From Shewanella mangrovisoli (GTDB taxonomy: Bacteria > Pseudomonadota > Gammaproteobacteria > Enterobacterales > Shewanellaceae): a DNA stretch of 64,000 bases. The notes beneath the pieces are model-generated. The model did not search any database. It saw only the letters and a program-made list of their open reading frames with translations, and had not been told where the DNA came from. Of the stretch, positions 10,401 through 20,694 are shown one piece after another. Position numbers and translations under genes: made by a program. Location of the stretch: assembly GCF_019457635.1 (NCBI RefSeq), contig NZ_CP080412.1:3348001-3412000 (forward strand), written 5' to 3'. Within the stretch, counting starts at the first letter, position 1. Each line of letters begins with the position of its first letter.

Positions 10401-10494
10401 GCTGATGCTTTTTAGGAATCGCATCGTACAAAAACACCAAGGCGAGCAATAACGCCGCATTTTGTACTAAGGGTAAGAAAATGCTTTTATCCAT
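7465..10494 (-). CDS. Membrane-bound 5TMR-PAS-GGDEF-EAL cyclic-di-GMP protein
   Basis: A protein of about 1009 residues. The N-terminus has five to six hydrophobic helices of the 5TM-5TMR_LYT sensor type (ending near residue 185), followed by three PAS/PAC units. Next is a GGDEF domain with an intact active-site RLGGDEF, then an EAL domain with EALLRW, the NKSPIQF segment and DDFGTGYSSL. Both catalytic signatures look complete, so it could make or degrade c-di-GMP; bifunctional architectures of this kind are often phosphodiesterases. I take the ATG at 10494; a GTG at 10554 in frame would add 20 residues but has no better ribosome site. It starts about 110 bases after glgA with no terminator between, so it may be co-transcribed with the glycogen genes. 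Confidence 0.9.
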   Translation of the reverse strand: MDKSIFLPLVQNAALLLALVFLYDAIPKKHQRQYFLLWRLGIGLLIGGIGVTIMSTPWMYEPGIIFDTRSVLLCVTGLFFGGLPTAIAVAMTAIYRISIGGAAMWVGLGVIISSGLIGVIWRQQRKSYLANISGREIFSFAFVVHIVMLLWFFLLPDKVAIPVLQKIMLPVLTIYPLATWLLSRLLSRRFELERDEQIRLQDDFLFRSQFNVGNIGIAITGVDQKWIKVNPRLCQMLKYSEDELLHMTWKQLTHPDDVEADIVKFELMLAGKIDNYEMDKRFIAKDNSIVYTHMTVACKRANHQVLLVIAGYLDVTAQTLADREVLASREQLELVLSSSDLGVWDWDIRNDHIERNARSADILGCDIDMLNANSRQWMDSIVPEDRPKVLHSIEAHIRGETPQHKMEYRLKTLNRDIRWILDTGKVVSRDANNNALRMCGTYTDITEAKLIEESLKLSALVYDNSSEAMSVLDETGVIITVNAAFTAITGYSESEIRGQHIRLLYCDLNGHGFYTEMNNEIREKGEWQGEMRQRRKNNEEYVIWLTINTIKDKDGQPYRRVALFSDITDKKQSEHLIWKQANYDTLTGLPNRRMLLEYLGAEIKSADRNRNHFALMFLDLDYFKEVNDTLGHAMGDLLLIETASRLKSCVRDADVVARLGGDEFTVVLSSMVDHKGIERVAEHILRRVAEPYVLGEETAYISASIGITLYPDDATSIEGLLKHADQAMYAAKDQGRNRFNYFTPSMQEYAKYRMRLIQDLRQAVVSKEFELHYQPIVTMTTGEVLKAEALLRWFHPERGYVSPAEFIPVAEDTGLIVEIGNWVFEQAARQSALWRKTFGVDIQISVNKSPIQFRDEGTLLHNWLELLQKLDVTGTGVCVEITEGLLLDASMGVTEKLLAYRDAGVQVSLDDFGTGYSSLAYLKKFDIDYLKIDQSFTRNIDTDESDQTLCEAIIVMAHKLGMKVIAEGVETEAQRQVLLTAGCDYGQGYLFSKPVSATEFASKYLVKEA

Positions 10495-10603
10495 GGATGT
10501 GGAAGCAACTCCAAAAATGAGGGAACGGATTATCTTACGAAAACTCTCCCTCACAAGTGTAGCAGAATTGCTTACAAATCATGGTCTAATTACAAGGGGT
10601 AAC

Positions 10604-12235
10604 TCACAAAATGTTGTAGAGTTGTTTCTTGTATTCGAGGGCTATGCTACGCCAATCAAAGCGCCGCACTTTGGCATTACGCTTGTATTGCATCCAATCA
10701 TTACTGCCAAATGTCTCCAATGCGTCGCCAAGCTTTGCTAGTAACGCCTCACCCTGCGTCTTGATATCCTCGCCATAGAACACAAAGCCATCGACATTGT
10801 CCTCGACCGTATCCCGCAATCCGCCCACACCATGCACTAGGCAAGGCTGACCGCTACGCATGGCGAGCATTTGGCTGATGCCGCAAGGTTCGAAGGAGCT
10901 TGGCATCAGGAATAAATCACCCAGTTGATAAAGACACTGTGAGAGCTCCTCATGGTATCCCTGCAGAAACACAAAATGGGCATACTTAGCCGCAAGAGTT
11001 TGAAAAAACAGCCCTATCTCAGGGTCGCCACTGCCCAGCAACACAAACAGTGCCTTAGGCTGGATTTGCGGCAACTGTTGCAGCTGTTGCAGCTGTTGCA
11101 GCTGTTGCAGCAATGTCTCTAATACCGATAAGCCAGAAGGTAAAATATGGCGCAGGATCAACACTTTTTGATCGGTCAGCCTGCCAACCGAGGTCAACAG
11201 AAAGTCCGGGAATTCCCCCGAAGAGGCCTGACGCCACAGAGCTTGCAGCCGCGTAAAGGCAATCATATCGACGCCACTCACCTGAGTTCGCCCGCCCTGC
11301 CACTGCACTAGGGCCGACTCGATGCAACTCAGTAGTTCCTTAAACTCAGTTAATCCCATACGTTCGAGGGAGCTTTGCGCTAAAGCCTCTGAGTATTCGC
11401 AACCGTTTAAAATGCCAAGCACTCGACCCTGCTCGGCTTTGCGTTGTAAATCCGCCTCTAAGCCTTCACCACCGAAGAACCCCAACTCGGGGCGAGAGGG
11501 AAGCAATACCTCCTTGGCGTAGGTTGGTGACACGAGATGCACTTTATCCGCCAGCGTAATTCCCATCCGCATCGGATTGATGCAATGGGGATAACGGGGA
11601 TCGAAAATCTGGGCGCGCTGGCCCTCATCCAACTGGGCGAATAATTGAGGAAACCAAGCCGCAAAGCTTGAGCTATCATGGCTCAGCGGCCTTATCCCCT
11701 GCAGCGCAAGATTATGAATCGAAAACACACATTCTATGCTTTGCAATGCTTGATACTCGGGCGCCAGCGCCCGCAGCATGGCTAAACATCCAGTGTGCCA
11801 GTCGTGCAAATGTAAAAGCTGAGGCATAGGCACAAGCCCCGCCACTAAGGCTTTGGCTACGCTTGCACACAACAGCGCAAACTTAGTCGCATCATCGGCA
11901 AAGGGGCGGTCACTCGTGCCTTGGCTATAAATCTGCCCGGGACTGGATTGCCACAGCCCATGCTCCAGCAAATAAATATTGGCGCCCAGCACCTTGGGGT
12001 GCGTCAGCCAATACAACTTAATCGGCTCCTGTCGCCCGGCAAAACTCACCTCAAACTCATGGATAAGTTTGGCCCCAAGGCCCGTTAAAAATCCGTAGCT
12101 TGGCATAATTACATCGGCTTGGATCTCAACACCCGCGAGGGCTTGGGGCAAGTCACGGATCACATCCGCCATCCCGCCCACTTTCGCCCCTTTCAGCGCC
12201 CCATTTTCCGCCGCAACCATTAATATGCGTTTCAC
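10604..12235 (-). CDS. glgA: Glycogen synthase (ADP-glucose, GT5)
   Basis: Transfers glucose from ADP-glucose to the non-reducing end of growing alpha-1,4-glucan. At 543 residues it is somewhat longer than the usual 477-520. The KxGG ADP-glucose motif is KVGG at 18-21; a HDWHTG segment and the C-lobe PSSFEPCGISQMLAMRSG with the catalytic Glu motif are present, as is GVGGLRDTV. An oddity is an LQQLQQLQQLQQ stretch near residues 375-390, encoded by a 9-bp tandem repeat, which accounts for part of the extra length. It is the last enzyme gene of the operon, 52 bases after glgC. Confidence 0.95.
   Translation of the reverse strand: MKRILMVAAENGALKGAKVGGMADVIRDLPQALAGVEIQADVIMPSYGFLTGLGAKLIHEFEVSFAGRQEPIKLYWLTHPKVLGANIYLLEHGLWQSSPGQIYSQGTSDRPFADDATKFALLCASVAKALVAGLVPMPQLLHLHDWHTGCLAMLRALAPEYQALQSIECVFSIHNLALQGIRPLSHDSSSFAAWFPQLFAQLDEGQRAQIFDPRYPHCINPMRMGITLADKVHLVSPTYAKEVLLPSRPELGFFGGEGLEADLQRKAEQGRVLGILNGCEYSEALAQSSLERMGLTEFKELLSCIESALVQWQGGRTQVSGVDMIAFTRLQALWRQASSGEFPDFLLTSVGRLTDQKVLILRHILPSGLSVLETLLQQLQQLQQLQQLPQIQPKALFVLLGSGDPEIGLFFQTLAAKYAHFVFLQGYHEELSQCLYQLGDLFLMPSSFEPCGISQMLAMRSGQPCLVHGVGGLRDTVEDNVDGFVFYGEDIKTQGEALLAKLGDALETFGSNDWMQYKRNAKVRRFDWRSIALEYKKQLYNIL
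11074..11110. repeat. 9-bp in-frame tandem repeat inside glgA
   Basis: The unit CAGCTGTTG recurs about four times in tandem (11081-11110, with a degenerate first copy from 11072). On the coding strand it adds Leu-Gln-Gln triplets. Copy-number change would alter length by three residues without a frameshift. It falls in a variable linker rather than a catalytic motif. Confidence 0.85.
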
Positions 12236-12287
12236 CTAACTTCATACTCCAACAGGGTTAATATTCAAGCAAATTACTGGCTTGGCC

Positions 12288-13550
12288 TTACTCATAGCCC
12301 ACGGGCAGCCCTAACATATCGCGGGTGACTAAGGTGATGCCTTTCTCGGACACCCTAAAGCCTTTTGCCCTGTCATGGTCGTGGTTATAACCAATCACTG
12401 TGCCTTCGGGGATGATGCAGCCCCTGTCGATGATGGCATTTTTAATCTTACAGTGGCGCAGCACCACCACATCGGGCAGCACAACCGAGTCCTCAACCAC
12501 TGAGTAGGAACAAACCCGCACCTCGTTAAACAATACACTGCGGCGCACTGTCGCGCCCGAGATGATGCAGCCGCCGGATATAATCGAATCCACCGCCATA
12601 CCGCGTCTATCGTCATCGTCGAACACAAACTTGGCGGGAGGTAATTGCTCCTGATAGGTCCAAATCGGCCATTTGGCATCGTAGAGGTTTAATGCGGGTG
12701 TGGGCGATAACAATTCCATATTGGCCTGCCAGAAGGAATCCAAGGTGCCCACATCGCGCCAGTAGGCTTGTTCGTTGGGGAAGGCGCTCTTAAAGGGATA
12801 GGCAAACACTTTATGTTTTTCGATGATCGAGGGAATAATGTCTTTGCCAAAATCGCGATCGGAATTGGCATTTTGCGCGTCTTTCTTCAACTGTTCGAAC
12901 AAAAACTCAGTGTTAAACACATAGTTGCCCATCGAGGCGAGGCACTTCTCAGGATTGCCTGGGGAGTGTTTAGGATGCTTAGGTTTTTCTTCAAATCCAA
13001 GGATGCGCATCTCGTCATCGACTTCCATCACCCCAAACGCGCCCGCCGCTTCGGCCACGGGCACTTCGAGGCAGGAGACTGTCATATCGGCGCCGGATTC
13101 GGCATGGGCGGCCAGTAAGCCAGCGTAATCCATGCGATACACATGGTCACCCGACAGCACCATCACGTATTTGGGCAGCTCATGGCGGATGATATCGATA
13201 TTTTGAAATACCGCGTCAGCCGTGCCTTGATACCAATTCTCAGAGTAACGTTGTGAGGCGGGCAGAATCTCCACCGACTCACCTAATTCCTTTTTAAAGT
13301 GACCCCAACCACGCATCACATGTCGAATTAACGAGTGCGACTTATATTGGGTCACCACCCCAACACGGCGGATCCCCGAGTTGATGCAATTCGACAGCGG
13401 AAAATCGATGATCCTAAACTTACCCCCGAAATACAGCGCGGGTTTCGCGCGCCAGTCGGTGAGTTCATGTAAACGCGAGCCTCGGCCACCAGCCAGAATC
13501 AATGCATAGGTTTCACGAGTTAAATTACTGATATAACGTACATTAGACAT
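12288..13550 (-). CDS. glgC: Glucose-1-phosphate adenylyltransferase
   Basis: Makes ADP-glucose from ATP and glucose-1-phosphate, the committed step of bacterial glycogen synthesis. A 420-residue protein of normal length. The nucleotidyltransferase loop is GGRGSRL at 21-27, followed by the [12 protein letters not shown] and [14 protein letters not shown] motifs. The C-terminal half has the left-handed beta-helix hexapeptide repeats ([12 protein letters not shown] region) that carry allosteric control in the family. It lies between glgP (118 bases) and glgA (52 bases). Confidence 0.96.
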   Translation of the reverse strand: MSNVRYISNLTRETYALILAGGRGSRLHELTDWRAKPALYFGGKFRIIDFPLSNCINSGIRRVGVVTQYKSHSLIRHVMRGWGHFKKELGESVEILPASQRYSENWYQGTADAVFQNIDIIRHELPKYVMVLSGDHVYRMDYAGLLAAHAESGADMTVSCLEVPVAEAAGAFGVMEVDDEMRILGFEEKPKHPKHSPGNPEKCLASMGNYVFNTEFLFEQLKKDAQNANSDRDFGKDIIPSIIEKHKVFAYPFKSAFPNEQAYWRDVGTLDSFWQANMELLSPTPALNLYDAKWPIWTYQEQLPPAKFVFDDDDRRGMAVDSIISGGCIISGATVRRSVLFNEVRVCSYSVVEDSVVLPDVVVLRHCKIKNAIIDRGCIIPEGTVIGYNHDHDRAKGFRVSEKGITLVTRDMLGLPVGYE

Positions 13551-13668
13551 AGGCTCTACTCCCCAAATAGCACATCAGTGCCGATTGCTTCACAACCACT
13601 ATTCCCTGCCGCCCTAAGGCCGCAGGATTGCATACCACTGCGCATTCCCTTGCTCATTAGTCTCTCCG

Positions 13669-16182
13669 TTACAGTTTCCAAATATCATCTCTATAACCCG
13701 CAATCGTCACATCACTGGAGAAGCGACCACTGGCCGCGGTGTTGCGAATACTCATTTGCGTCCACTTTTTCGGATCTTTATAGGCCTTAGCCACAGCCTC
13801 TTGGGCGAGGCGATAACTGTCGAAATCCGCCGCCGTCATCCACTGATCATCCGCGCTTTCAATCGAGGCGATAATAGGGTCGAAAATCCCCGGTTCCAGC
13901 AGGTTAAAATGGCCGCTCTTGAGTAAGGCCATGACTTCGGATAAGGCGTGGGACTCGGCGATAATCCGCTGCGGTTGATAATCGCAGCGCATTTGGGTCA
14001 CTTGCTCGGCGTTGAGGCCAAAGAGGAAAAAGTTATCCTCGCCCACCTCTTCGAGCATCTCAATATTGGCGCCATCTAAGGTGCCTATGGTGAGTGCGCC
14101 GTTCATCATGAACTTCATATTGCCCGTGCCAGAGGCCTCCTTACCCGCGGTGGAGATTTGTTCGGAGACATCGGTTCCGGGGCAGATTTTTTCCATGGCA
14201 CTGACGTTGTAATTGGGCAGAAACGCAAAGCGCAGATAAGGCGCCACCACAGGATCGCAGTTGACCATGTGGGCAACATTACTGGCGAGTTTGATGATGA
14301 GTTTCGCCATAAAGTAACCGGGCGCAGCTTTGCCACCAATCAGCACACAGCGTGGCACGAGATGCTCCGTGTGCCCCTGCTGGATTTGATGGTAAAGATG
14401 GATCACATGCAGAATATTAAGGAGCTGACGCTTGTACTCGTGGATCCGCTTAACCTGCACATCAAACAGCATCGTAGGGTCAAACTCGACGCCACATTCC
14501 TTGGCGATCATCTTAGCGAGTTGCACCTTGTTGGCTTGTTTCACCTCACGCCACTTTTGAATAAAGCTGGCGTCTTGGGTTAAGGCATTAAGCGCCGTCA
14601 GCTGGCTTAAATCTGTCACCCAGCCCTTACCTAAATGGCTGGTTAACAGTTTGGCGAGCGCGGGATTGCAGTGGGCTAACCAACGTCTAGGGGTCACGCC
14701 ATTGGTGCGATTGTTAAACTTCTCCGGCCACAGGCTATAAAAATCCTTAAACAGGCCCGACTTTAATAACTGGGTATGCAGCGCCGCCACACCGTTTACC
14801 GAAAAGCTCGCCACTATGGCTAGGTACGCCATGCGCACATGGGGATCGGGGCCATCTTGAATGATCGACATGCTGGCCAGTTTGGCGCCATCCCCCGGCC
14901 AGTGGTGGGCAACTAAATCTAGGTATCGTGCATTGATTTCATAGATAATTTCTAAAATTCGCGGCAGCATCAGCGCCATCATACGCACGGGCCAGCGTTC
15001 TAACGCCTCGGGCAACAATGTGTGATTGGTATAGGCCATAGTGTGGCTGGTAATCGCCCACGCGGCGTCCCATTCGAGGCCATATTCATCCACCAGCAGC
15101 CGCATTAATTCGGGAACCGCAATACTTGGGTGAGTGTCATTCAGTTGGATCACATTTTTCGCGGCAAACTCACTGAAGTCATGGCCGTGGTGATGCACCC
15201 AACGCTTCAAGATCGCCTGCAGGCTAGCGGAGGACAAAAAGTACTGCTGACGCAGCCGCAGCTCCTTACCGTTTTCGCTGGCATCATTGGGGTACAGCAC
15301 CATAGTGATCTGTTCAGCGAGGTTCTTGCACGCCACCGCCTCTGTGTAATCCCCTTGGTTAAACTCCGCTAAATCAAAGTCATCCGTCGCTTCAGCCTTC
15401 CAGAGTCTGAGGCTATTCACCCGGCCATTGCGATAACCGGGCACGGGCATATCATAGGCCACGGCAAGCACATCTTGGGTATCGACCCAAATCATGTGTC
15501 TGCGCCCTTGCTTATCCACATAGGATTCGGTGTGACCGAAGAACTTTACCGTCACATTATGGTGCGGAACGCGCACCTCCCACGGGTTGCCCTCACGCAG
15601 CCAGCGGTCTGGACGCTCCACCTGATAGCCATCGACAATCTTCTGGGCGAACATGCCGTATTCGTAACGAATGCCGTATCCCGTGACGGATAAATCCATG
15701 CTGGCGCAGCTATCAAGAAAACAGGCGGCGAGTCGCCCAAGGCCACCATTACCTAAACCAGCATCGTGTTCGGCCTCTTCAAGCTCCTCAAGAGACACGG
15801 AATATTGGCTAAGCGCCTCGCGGCTATCTTGCTCCAAATCTAAATTTAACAAGGCATTACCTAATGCTCTGCCCATCAGAAACTCAAGCGATAAGTAGGC
15901 CACTTGCTTGTTGTCATAGCAGCTATCTTTGATGCGCGTCTCACGCCACTCATCCAACATTTGCTCTTTAACGCTGAGTGCTAACGCTTGAAATAACTCA
16001 CCGTGAGCCACTTCGCCGCGACTTAATCCATAACGCACATGGCGATTAAAGGTCGCGGGCAGGGCATCACAGGGCTCGCAGGGTTCGAGTGTCGCTTTTG
16101 GCTTACTCGGCGCGGCCTTAGTGGCACGTTTTTTTGGGGGAACGCCGCTGGTATTTGGGCTCAGCTCACTGTTATGACTCAT
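13669..16182 (-). CDS. glgP: Glycogen phosphorylase (GT35)
   Basis: Releases glucose-1-phosphate from glycogen chain ends using PLP. At 837 residues it is typical in length. The PLP-lysine motif EASGTGNMKFMMNGALTIG is intact near residue 680, and the VNDTHPSIA-like LNDTHPSIAVPELMR segment lies mid-protein. The first 35 residues are Lys/Pro/Ala-rich and low in complexity, an N-terminal extension of unknown use. It starts two bases after the glgX stop, implying translational coupling. Having synthesis and breakdown enzymes in one transcript is common in gammaproteobacteria. Confidence 0.96.
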   Translation of the reverse strand: MSHNSELSPNTSGVPPKKRATKAAPSKPKATLEPCEPCDALPATFNRHVRYGLSRGEVAHGELFQALALSVKEQMLDEWRETRIKDSCYDNKQVAYLSLEFLMGRALGNALLNLDLEQDSREALSQYSVSLEELEEAEHDAGLGNGGLGRLAACFLDSCASMDLSVTGYGIRYEYGMFAQKIVDGYQVERPDRWLREGNPWEVRVPHHNVTVKFFGHTESYVDKQGRRHMIWVDTQDVLAVAYDMPVPGYRNGRVNSLRLWKAEATDDFDLAEFNQGDYTEAVACKNLAEQITMVLYPNDASENGKELRLRQQYFLSSASLQAILKRWVHHHGHDFSEFAAKNVIQLNDTHPSIAVPELMRLLVDEYGLEWDAAWAITSHTMAYTNHTLLPEALERWPVRMMALMLPRILEIIYEINARYLDLVAHHWPGDGAKLASMSIIQDGPDPHVRMAYLAIVASFSVNGVAALHTQLLKSGLFKDFYSLWPEKFNNRTNGVTPRRWLAHCNPALAKLLTSHLGKGWVTDLSQLTALNALTQDASFIQKWREVKQANKVQLAKMIAKECGVEFDPTMLFDVQVKRIHEYKRQLLNILHVIHLYHQIQQGHTEHLVPRCVLIGGKAAPGYFMAKLIIKLASNVAHMVNCDPVVAPYLRFAFLPNYNVSAMEKICPGTDVSEQISTAGKEASGTGNMKFMMNGALTIGTLDGANIEMLEEVGEDNFFLFGLNAEQVTQMRCDYQPQRIIAESHALSEVMALLKSGHFNLLEPGIFDPIIASIESADDQWMTAADFDSYRLAQEAVAKAYKDPKKWTQMSIRNTAASGRFSSDVTIAGYRDDIWKL

Positions 16183-16184
16183 AG

Positions 16185-18443
16185 TTAATTCCTTATAAAA
16201 TCAGCATGAAACAGCATAAGACTGCGATCCTGTAGCAAGTACCGCGTCGGTGAGGACTGAGCATCCAGCGGCTCAGTGGGAGTTAAAAATTGTGAGTCGG
16301 TTTGGGTATGCAGCAGACATTGCCACGGCCCTAAACCGTCAAAAATCGGCAGAGTAAAGGCCAAGGGATGCTCATCGGCATTGACCATCAACAGCAGTGC
16401 TTGAAGGCTGTCACCCTGAGTTTGTGGTTGAGTGGCGGTTAAATTGCCCGATAGCACCACGCAGAGGCTGCGGCCCATGGACTCACTCCACAGACTTTTG
16501 CTCATGGGCTCACCTTGGCGGCTAAACCAATCCAGCCTCGCCCCCGATGGGGTTGAGACAGGGCTTGCAGCATGGCTTGAAGATGACTCGGACGACCAAT
16601 CGAAGGCATTGGCCACTAGCTGCTCATGGATAAAACGTTTGGCACACAAGAGCGGAAAGCGTTTACGCAAGGCAATCAGCTGTGAGGTGAAACTCAGCAA
16701 TGAGCTATCCATGCCATCCGCTGACCAATCGAACCAATTCAAGGGGTTATCTTGGCAATAGGCGTTATTATTCCCACCTTGGGTGCGGCCCGTCTCATCG
16801 CCGCTGAGTAACATGGGCACCCCTTGGGATAAGAATAATGTGGTCAATAGATTGCGTTGCTGGCGGGCGCGCAGCGCGAGAATGGTGGCGTCGTCAGTGT
16901 CGCCTTCTACCCCATAGTGATGGCTGAAGTTCTCATGGTGGCCATCGCGGTTTTCTTCACCGTTGGCCCAATTGTGCCGCTCGCAATAACTCACTAAATC
17001 TTTGAGGGTAAAACCATCGTGACTGGTTAAAAAGTTGATACTGGCGGCAGGAGGCCGGCCGCTGTGCTCAAAGAAATCCCCCGAGCCATGAAAACGCCGC
17101 GCAAACTCGGGCAACATGGCGTGATCGCCGCGCCAAAAACGCCGCATAGTGTCGCGGTATCTGTCATTCCACTCGCTAAAGGCCACAGGGAAATTACCCA
17201 GCTGATACCCACCCGGGCCAATATCCCAAGGCTCGGCAATCAGTTTCACCCGGCAGAGTACTGGGTCTTGCAGCAGCGCATCAAAAAAACCACTACCTGG
17301 GTCGAATCCATAGGCTTCACGGCCAAGGCAGGCGGCTAAATCGAAGCGAAAGCCATCGACGCCCATCACTTCGACCCAGTAACGCAGCGAATCTAACACC
17401 AACTGCAACATGCGTGGGTGATTGAGGTTTAAGGTATTACCGCAGCCGGTATCGTTGATATAAAAGCGTTTATCGTTTGGATGCAGGCGGTAATAACTCA
17501 GATTGTCGATACCGCGGAAGCTAAAGGTTGGCCCGAGGCGGCTACCCTCGGCGCTGTGGTTATAGACCACATCGAGAATAACTTCGATACCTGCGCCGTG
17601 CAGCGCATCCACCATAGTGCGAAACTCGCCGATATCCTCACTCGAGAGATAACTCGGCTCAGGTGCAAAAAAGCCAATGCTGTTATAGCCCCAATAGTTA
17701 GATAGCTGTTTTTCAAGCAGAAAGGGCTCTGAGAAAAATGCCTGAACTGGCAGTAACTCGACGCAATTCACGCCGAGATTGACTAAGTAATCTATCGCGG
17801 CATTCGATGCCAGCCCGGCAAAGGTGCCACGCAGTGGCGCATCTATCTCAGGGTGCAGCGCGGTAAATCCCTTTAAATGCATCTCATAGATAATGCACTG
17901 CTCAAGCGGCAGTGGCTCACGCTGACTTGAGAGTGGCCGAATATTATGCGTCTTAGCGGCATTAAAAAGAGGCCGAGTATCGACCACTTTACACTTAGGG
18001 ACAAAATCCGCGTTATCTAAGATGCTGAAAGATAAGTCTTCACTGGGGTTATCAATCTCATAACCAAAGTTGGCGATATGGTGGTGATAACGCCCCACGA
18101 GCTGGCGCGCGTAAGGGTCTAACAACAATTTATGTGGATTAAATCTGTGCCCTAATTGCGGCTCGTAGGGACCATAGACACGGTAGCCATATAGCTGACC
18201 GGCACTCAGTCCATGCACATACAAATGCCAGATTTGCTGGGTCTGTTCCGTCAAGGCGATGCGCTGAATTTCCACCTCGCCTTGGGCATCGAACAGGCAT
18301 AACTCCACCCCAGTGGCATGGGCCGAAAACAGGGCGAAATTCACCCCGCCATCATCGACTGTCGCCCCTAAGGGAAAAGGCTGTCCCGCACTTAGGTTAT
18401 AAGCGGTTGAGCCATCAGCATTTACAGGCACAGGATTCGTCAT
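16185..18443 (-). CDS. glgX: Glycogen debranching enzyme (GH13 isoamylase type)
   Basis: Hydrolyses alpha-1,6 branches of phosphorylase-limit glycogen. A 752-residue protein with an N-terminal CBM48-like domain ([17 protein letters not shown]) and a GH13 barrel: [19 protein letters not shown] (nucleophile Asp), AEPWDIG (acid Glu) and [11 protein letters not shown]. The ATG at 18443 overlaps the glgB stop in an ATGA, so the longer frame opening at 18539 is rejected. The C-terminal domain holds a Ser/Ala-rich stretch near residues 610-630 that looks like a lineage-specific insertion. Confidence 0.95.
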   Translation of the reverse strand: MTNPVPVNADGSTAYNLSAGQPFPLGATVDDGGVNFALFSAHATGVELCLFDAQGEVEIQRIALTEQTQQIWHLYVHGLSAGQLYGYRVYGPYEPQLGHRFNPHKLLLDPYARQLVGRYHHHIANFGYEIDNPSEDLSFSILDNADFVPKCKVVDTRPLFNAAKTHNIRPLSSQREPLPLEQCIIYEMHLKGFTALHPEIDAPLRGTFAGLASNAAIDYLVNLGVNCVELLPVQAFFSEPFLLEKQLSNYWGYNSIGFFAPEPSYLSSEDIGEFRTMVDALHGAGIEVILDVVYNHSAEGSRLGPTFSFRGIDNLSYYRLHPNDKRFYINDTGCGNTLNLNHPRMLQLVLDSLRYWVEVMGVDGFRFDLAACLGREAYGFDPGSGFFDALLQDPVLCRVKLIAEPWDIGPGGYQLGNFPVAFSEWNDRYRDTMRRFWRGDHAMLPEFARRFHGSGDFFEHSGRPPAASINFLTSHDGFTLKDLVSYCERHNWANGEENRDGHHENFSHHYGVEGDTDDATILALRARQQRNLLTTLFLSQGVPMLLSGDETGRTQGGNNNAYCQDNPLNWFDWSADGMDSSLLSFTSQLIALRKRFPLLCAKRFIHEQLVANAFDWSSESSSSHAASPVSTPSGARLDWFSRQGEPMSKSLWSESMGRSLCVVLSGNLTATQPQTQGDSLQALLLMVNADEHPLAFTLPIFDGLGPWQCLLHTQTDSQFLTPTEPLDAQSSPTRYLLQDRSLMLFHADFIRN

Positions 18444-20677
18444 AGGCTGGTATCTCTTGGCGCATCCGTCGCAGGCCCGAGGATCAAGCAACCCAGAGGC
18501 GGCACAGTGATCAGCGCGCTCGATGCCATGCCCTGCCAAGGTAAATCTTCAGCAATTACCTTGCCCGCATTCCCCTGATTGCTGCCGCCATAGAGATGGC
18601 TGTCGCTATTGAGGTACTCACAGAACTCCCCGCCTTGGGGCAAGCCGATACGAAATCCTTGGTGCAGAGTGGGCGTCATGTTCACCACAAACACCAAGGG
18701 CACATCACTGCCCTCGCCATAGCGAACAAAGCTAAAAATACTGTCGCGACCATTGTCACAATCGAGCCAGCGAAACCCCTGCGACTCATAGTCGAGCACA
18801 GATAAAGCGGGGAATTGGCGATAAAGCTGATTCAGATCCCGAAGCCAGCGCTGCACGCCTTGATGGGGTTCAAAAGCAAGCAAATGCCAATCGAGACTAT
18901 GGTTATGGTTCCATTCGTCACGCTGGGCGAACTCGCTGCCCATAAACAGTAGTTTTTTGCCCGGATGCCCCCACATAAAGCCGTAATAGGCCCTGAGGGT
19001 GGCGAATTTTTGCCAATCATCACCGGGGATTTTATGCAACAAAGAGCCCTTGCCGTGCACCACTTCATCGTGGCTTATCGACAGCATAAATTGCTCCGAA
19101 TAGGCATACATCAGGCTAAAGGTCAGCTGGTTATGGTGATACTGGCGATAAATGGGATCGCGGCCCAAGTAGCTTAGGCTGTCGTTCATCCAGCCCATAT
19201 TCCACTTAAAACCAAACCCCAGCCCGCCGCCATCCGTCGGCTTAGTCACGCCCGCAAAGGCGGTTGACTCTTCGGCTATCATGCAAATGCCGGGGAAGGC
19301 TTGATACAAACGTTGATTCAACATTTGCAGGAAATGAATCGCCTCTAAATTCTCCCGTCCGCCATAGGCATTGGGCAGCCATTGCCCAGGTTCGCGGCTG
19401 TAGTCGAGGTACAACATGGATGACACCGCATCAAGCCGCAGGCCATCTAAGTGAAATTCCCGCAGCCAATAACAGGCATTGCTGAGCAGAAAGCTCCGCA
19501 CCTCACCGCGGTCGTAGTTATAGATCAGCGTATCCCAATCGGGGTGCGTGCCTTTGCGCGGGTCTTCATGTTCATAGAGGCAAGTGCCATCGAAACGCAC
19601 AAGACCGTGGGGATCCTTAGGGAAATGCGCCGCGACCCAATCGAGTAACACGCCAATGTCGGCCTGATGGCAGGCATCGATAAAGGCCTTTAAGTCATTA
19701 GCATCGCCAAAACGATGGGTCGGCGCATACAGGCCAACGGGTTGATACCCCCAAGAGCCATCGAAGGGATACTCGCTGACTGGCATCAACTCGATATGGG
19801 TAAAGCCTTGCTGCTTCACATAGGGGATCAACTGTTCGACTAAGTCTTGATAATCAAAATATTGCTCACCAAACTCACCTTTTCGGCGCCAAGAGCCTAA
19901 CTGCACTTCGTAGATAGACATAGCGGCGCGATGCCAAGCCGTGCTCGCCCGTTTGTCCATCCATTGTGAATCTGCCCACAGGTGTTGGTGTTTTTTCGGC
20001 ACTATGGAGGCATTGTGCGGCGCACATTCCATTTGGGTCGCCATAGGGTCAGATTTTGCGTGGCGCTCGCCATTTTGATAAACCAAATCAAACTTATAGT
20101 GCGCGCCTTCGGCAACATCAGGCAGAAAAATCTCCCACAAGCCGTTGGCCAGATGTTGGCGCATCACATGGCGAGTATCGTCCCAGTGGTTAAAATCCCC
20201 TACCACAGAAACCCGCTTAGCATTGGGGGCCCATACGCAAAAATGCACGCCTTTGACGCTATCGACTTGGCGCCAATTCGCACCTAAAAAGCGATAGGCC
20301 TGCTCAGAGCTTCCTTCGCCGAAGAGGTATAAATCCTGACTATCGAGGAGAGAACCAAACTGATAAGGATCGATAATATCCTGCTCACAGAGGGGATAAG
20401 TCACCCGTAGCGCATACAAAAAAGGCTTAACCCGTCTGCCAAGCGTCCCCGCAAATAGCCCCGCCTCATTGACGCGCTCAAGGCTCGCCACCTTGCGGCC
20501 ATCCTTAAGGCTTATCACATCAACTTTTTGGGCGTTGCGTAAAAAACAGCGCACCACCAAGGCTTTACCCTCGTTGATGCTGTGCATACCAAGCAGGGAA
20601 AACACATCCGTATATTGACCGTTTAACAGCGCGACATCGCTACCGTCATAGAAGTAAGTCTGGGCTTGAGTCATCAT
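18440..20677 (-). CDS. glgB: 1,4-alpha-glucan branching enzyme (GH13)
   Basis: Creates alpha-1,6 branches in glycogen. A 745-residue protein with an N-terminal domain near residues 20-110, a CBM48 domain ([21 protein letters not shown]) and the GH13 barrel: [23 protein letters not shown] (nucleophile), IAEEST (acid) and [12 protein letters not shown]. The ATG at 20677 has GGAAG five bases upstream and is preferred to the in-frame TTG at 20698 that overlaps the malQ stop. Its 3' end overlaps glgX by four bases. Confidence 0.95.
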   Translation of the reverse strand: MMTQAQTYFYDGSDVALLNGQYTDVFSLLGMHSINEGKALVVRCFLRNAQKVDVISLKDGRKVASLERVNEAGLFAGTLGRRVKPFLYALRVTYPLCEQDIIDPYQFGSLLDSQDLYLFGEGSSEQAYRFLGANWRQVDSVKGVHFCVWAPNAKRVSVVGDFNHWDDTRHVMRQHLANGLWEIFLPDVAEGAHYKFDLVYQNGERHAKSDPMATQMECAPHNASIVPKKHQHLWADSQWMDKRASTAWHRAAMSIYEVQLGSWRRKGEFGEQYFDYQDLVEQLIPYVKQQGFTHIELMPVSEYPFDGSWGYQPVGLYAPTHRFGDANDLKAFIDACHQADIGVLLDWVAAHFPKDPHGLVRFDGTCLYEHEDPRKGTHPDWDTLIYNYDRGEVRSFLLSNACYWLREFHLDGLRLDAVSSMLYLDYSREPGQWLPNAYGGRENLEAIHFLQMLNQRLYQAFPGICMIAEESTAFAGVTKPTDGGGLGFGFKWNMGWMNDSLSYLGRDPIYRQYHHNQLTFSLMYAYSEQFMLSISHDEVVHGKGSLLHKIPGDDWQKFATLRAYYGFMWGHPGKKLLFMGSEFAQRDEWNHNHSLDWHLLAFEPHQGVQRWLRDLNQLYRQFPALSVLDYESQGFRWLDCDNGRDSIFSFVRYGEGSDVPLVFVVNMTPTLHQGFRIGLPQGGEFCEYLNSDSHLYGGSNQGNAGKVIAEDLPWQGMASSALITVPPLGCLILGPATDAPRDTSL

Positions 20678-20694
20678 TTGGCTTCCATTTTTAG

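Noticed and set aside
14158..14583. 141-residue antisense frame in glgP
   Set aside because: Lies wholly within conserved phosphorylase coding sequence with intact PLP motif; a shadow.
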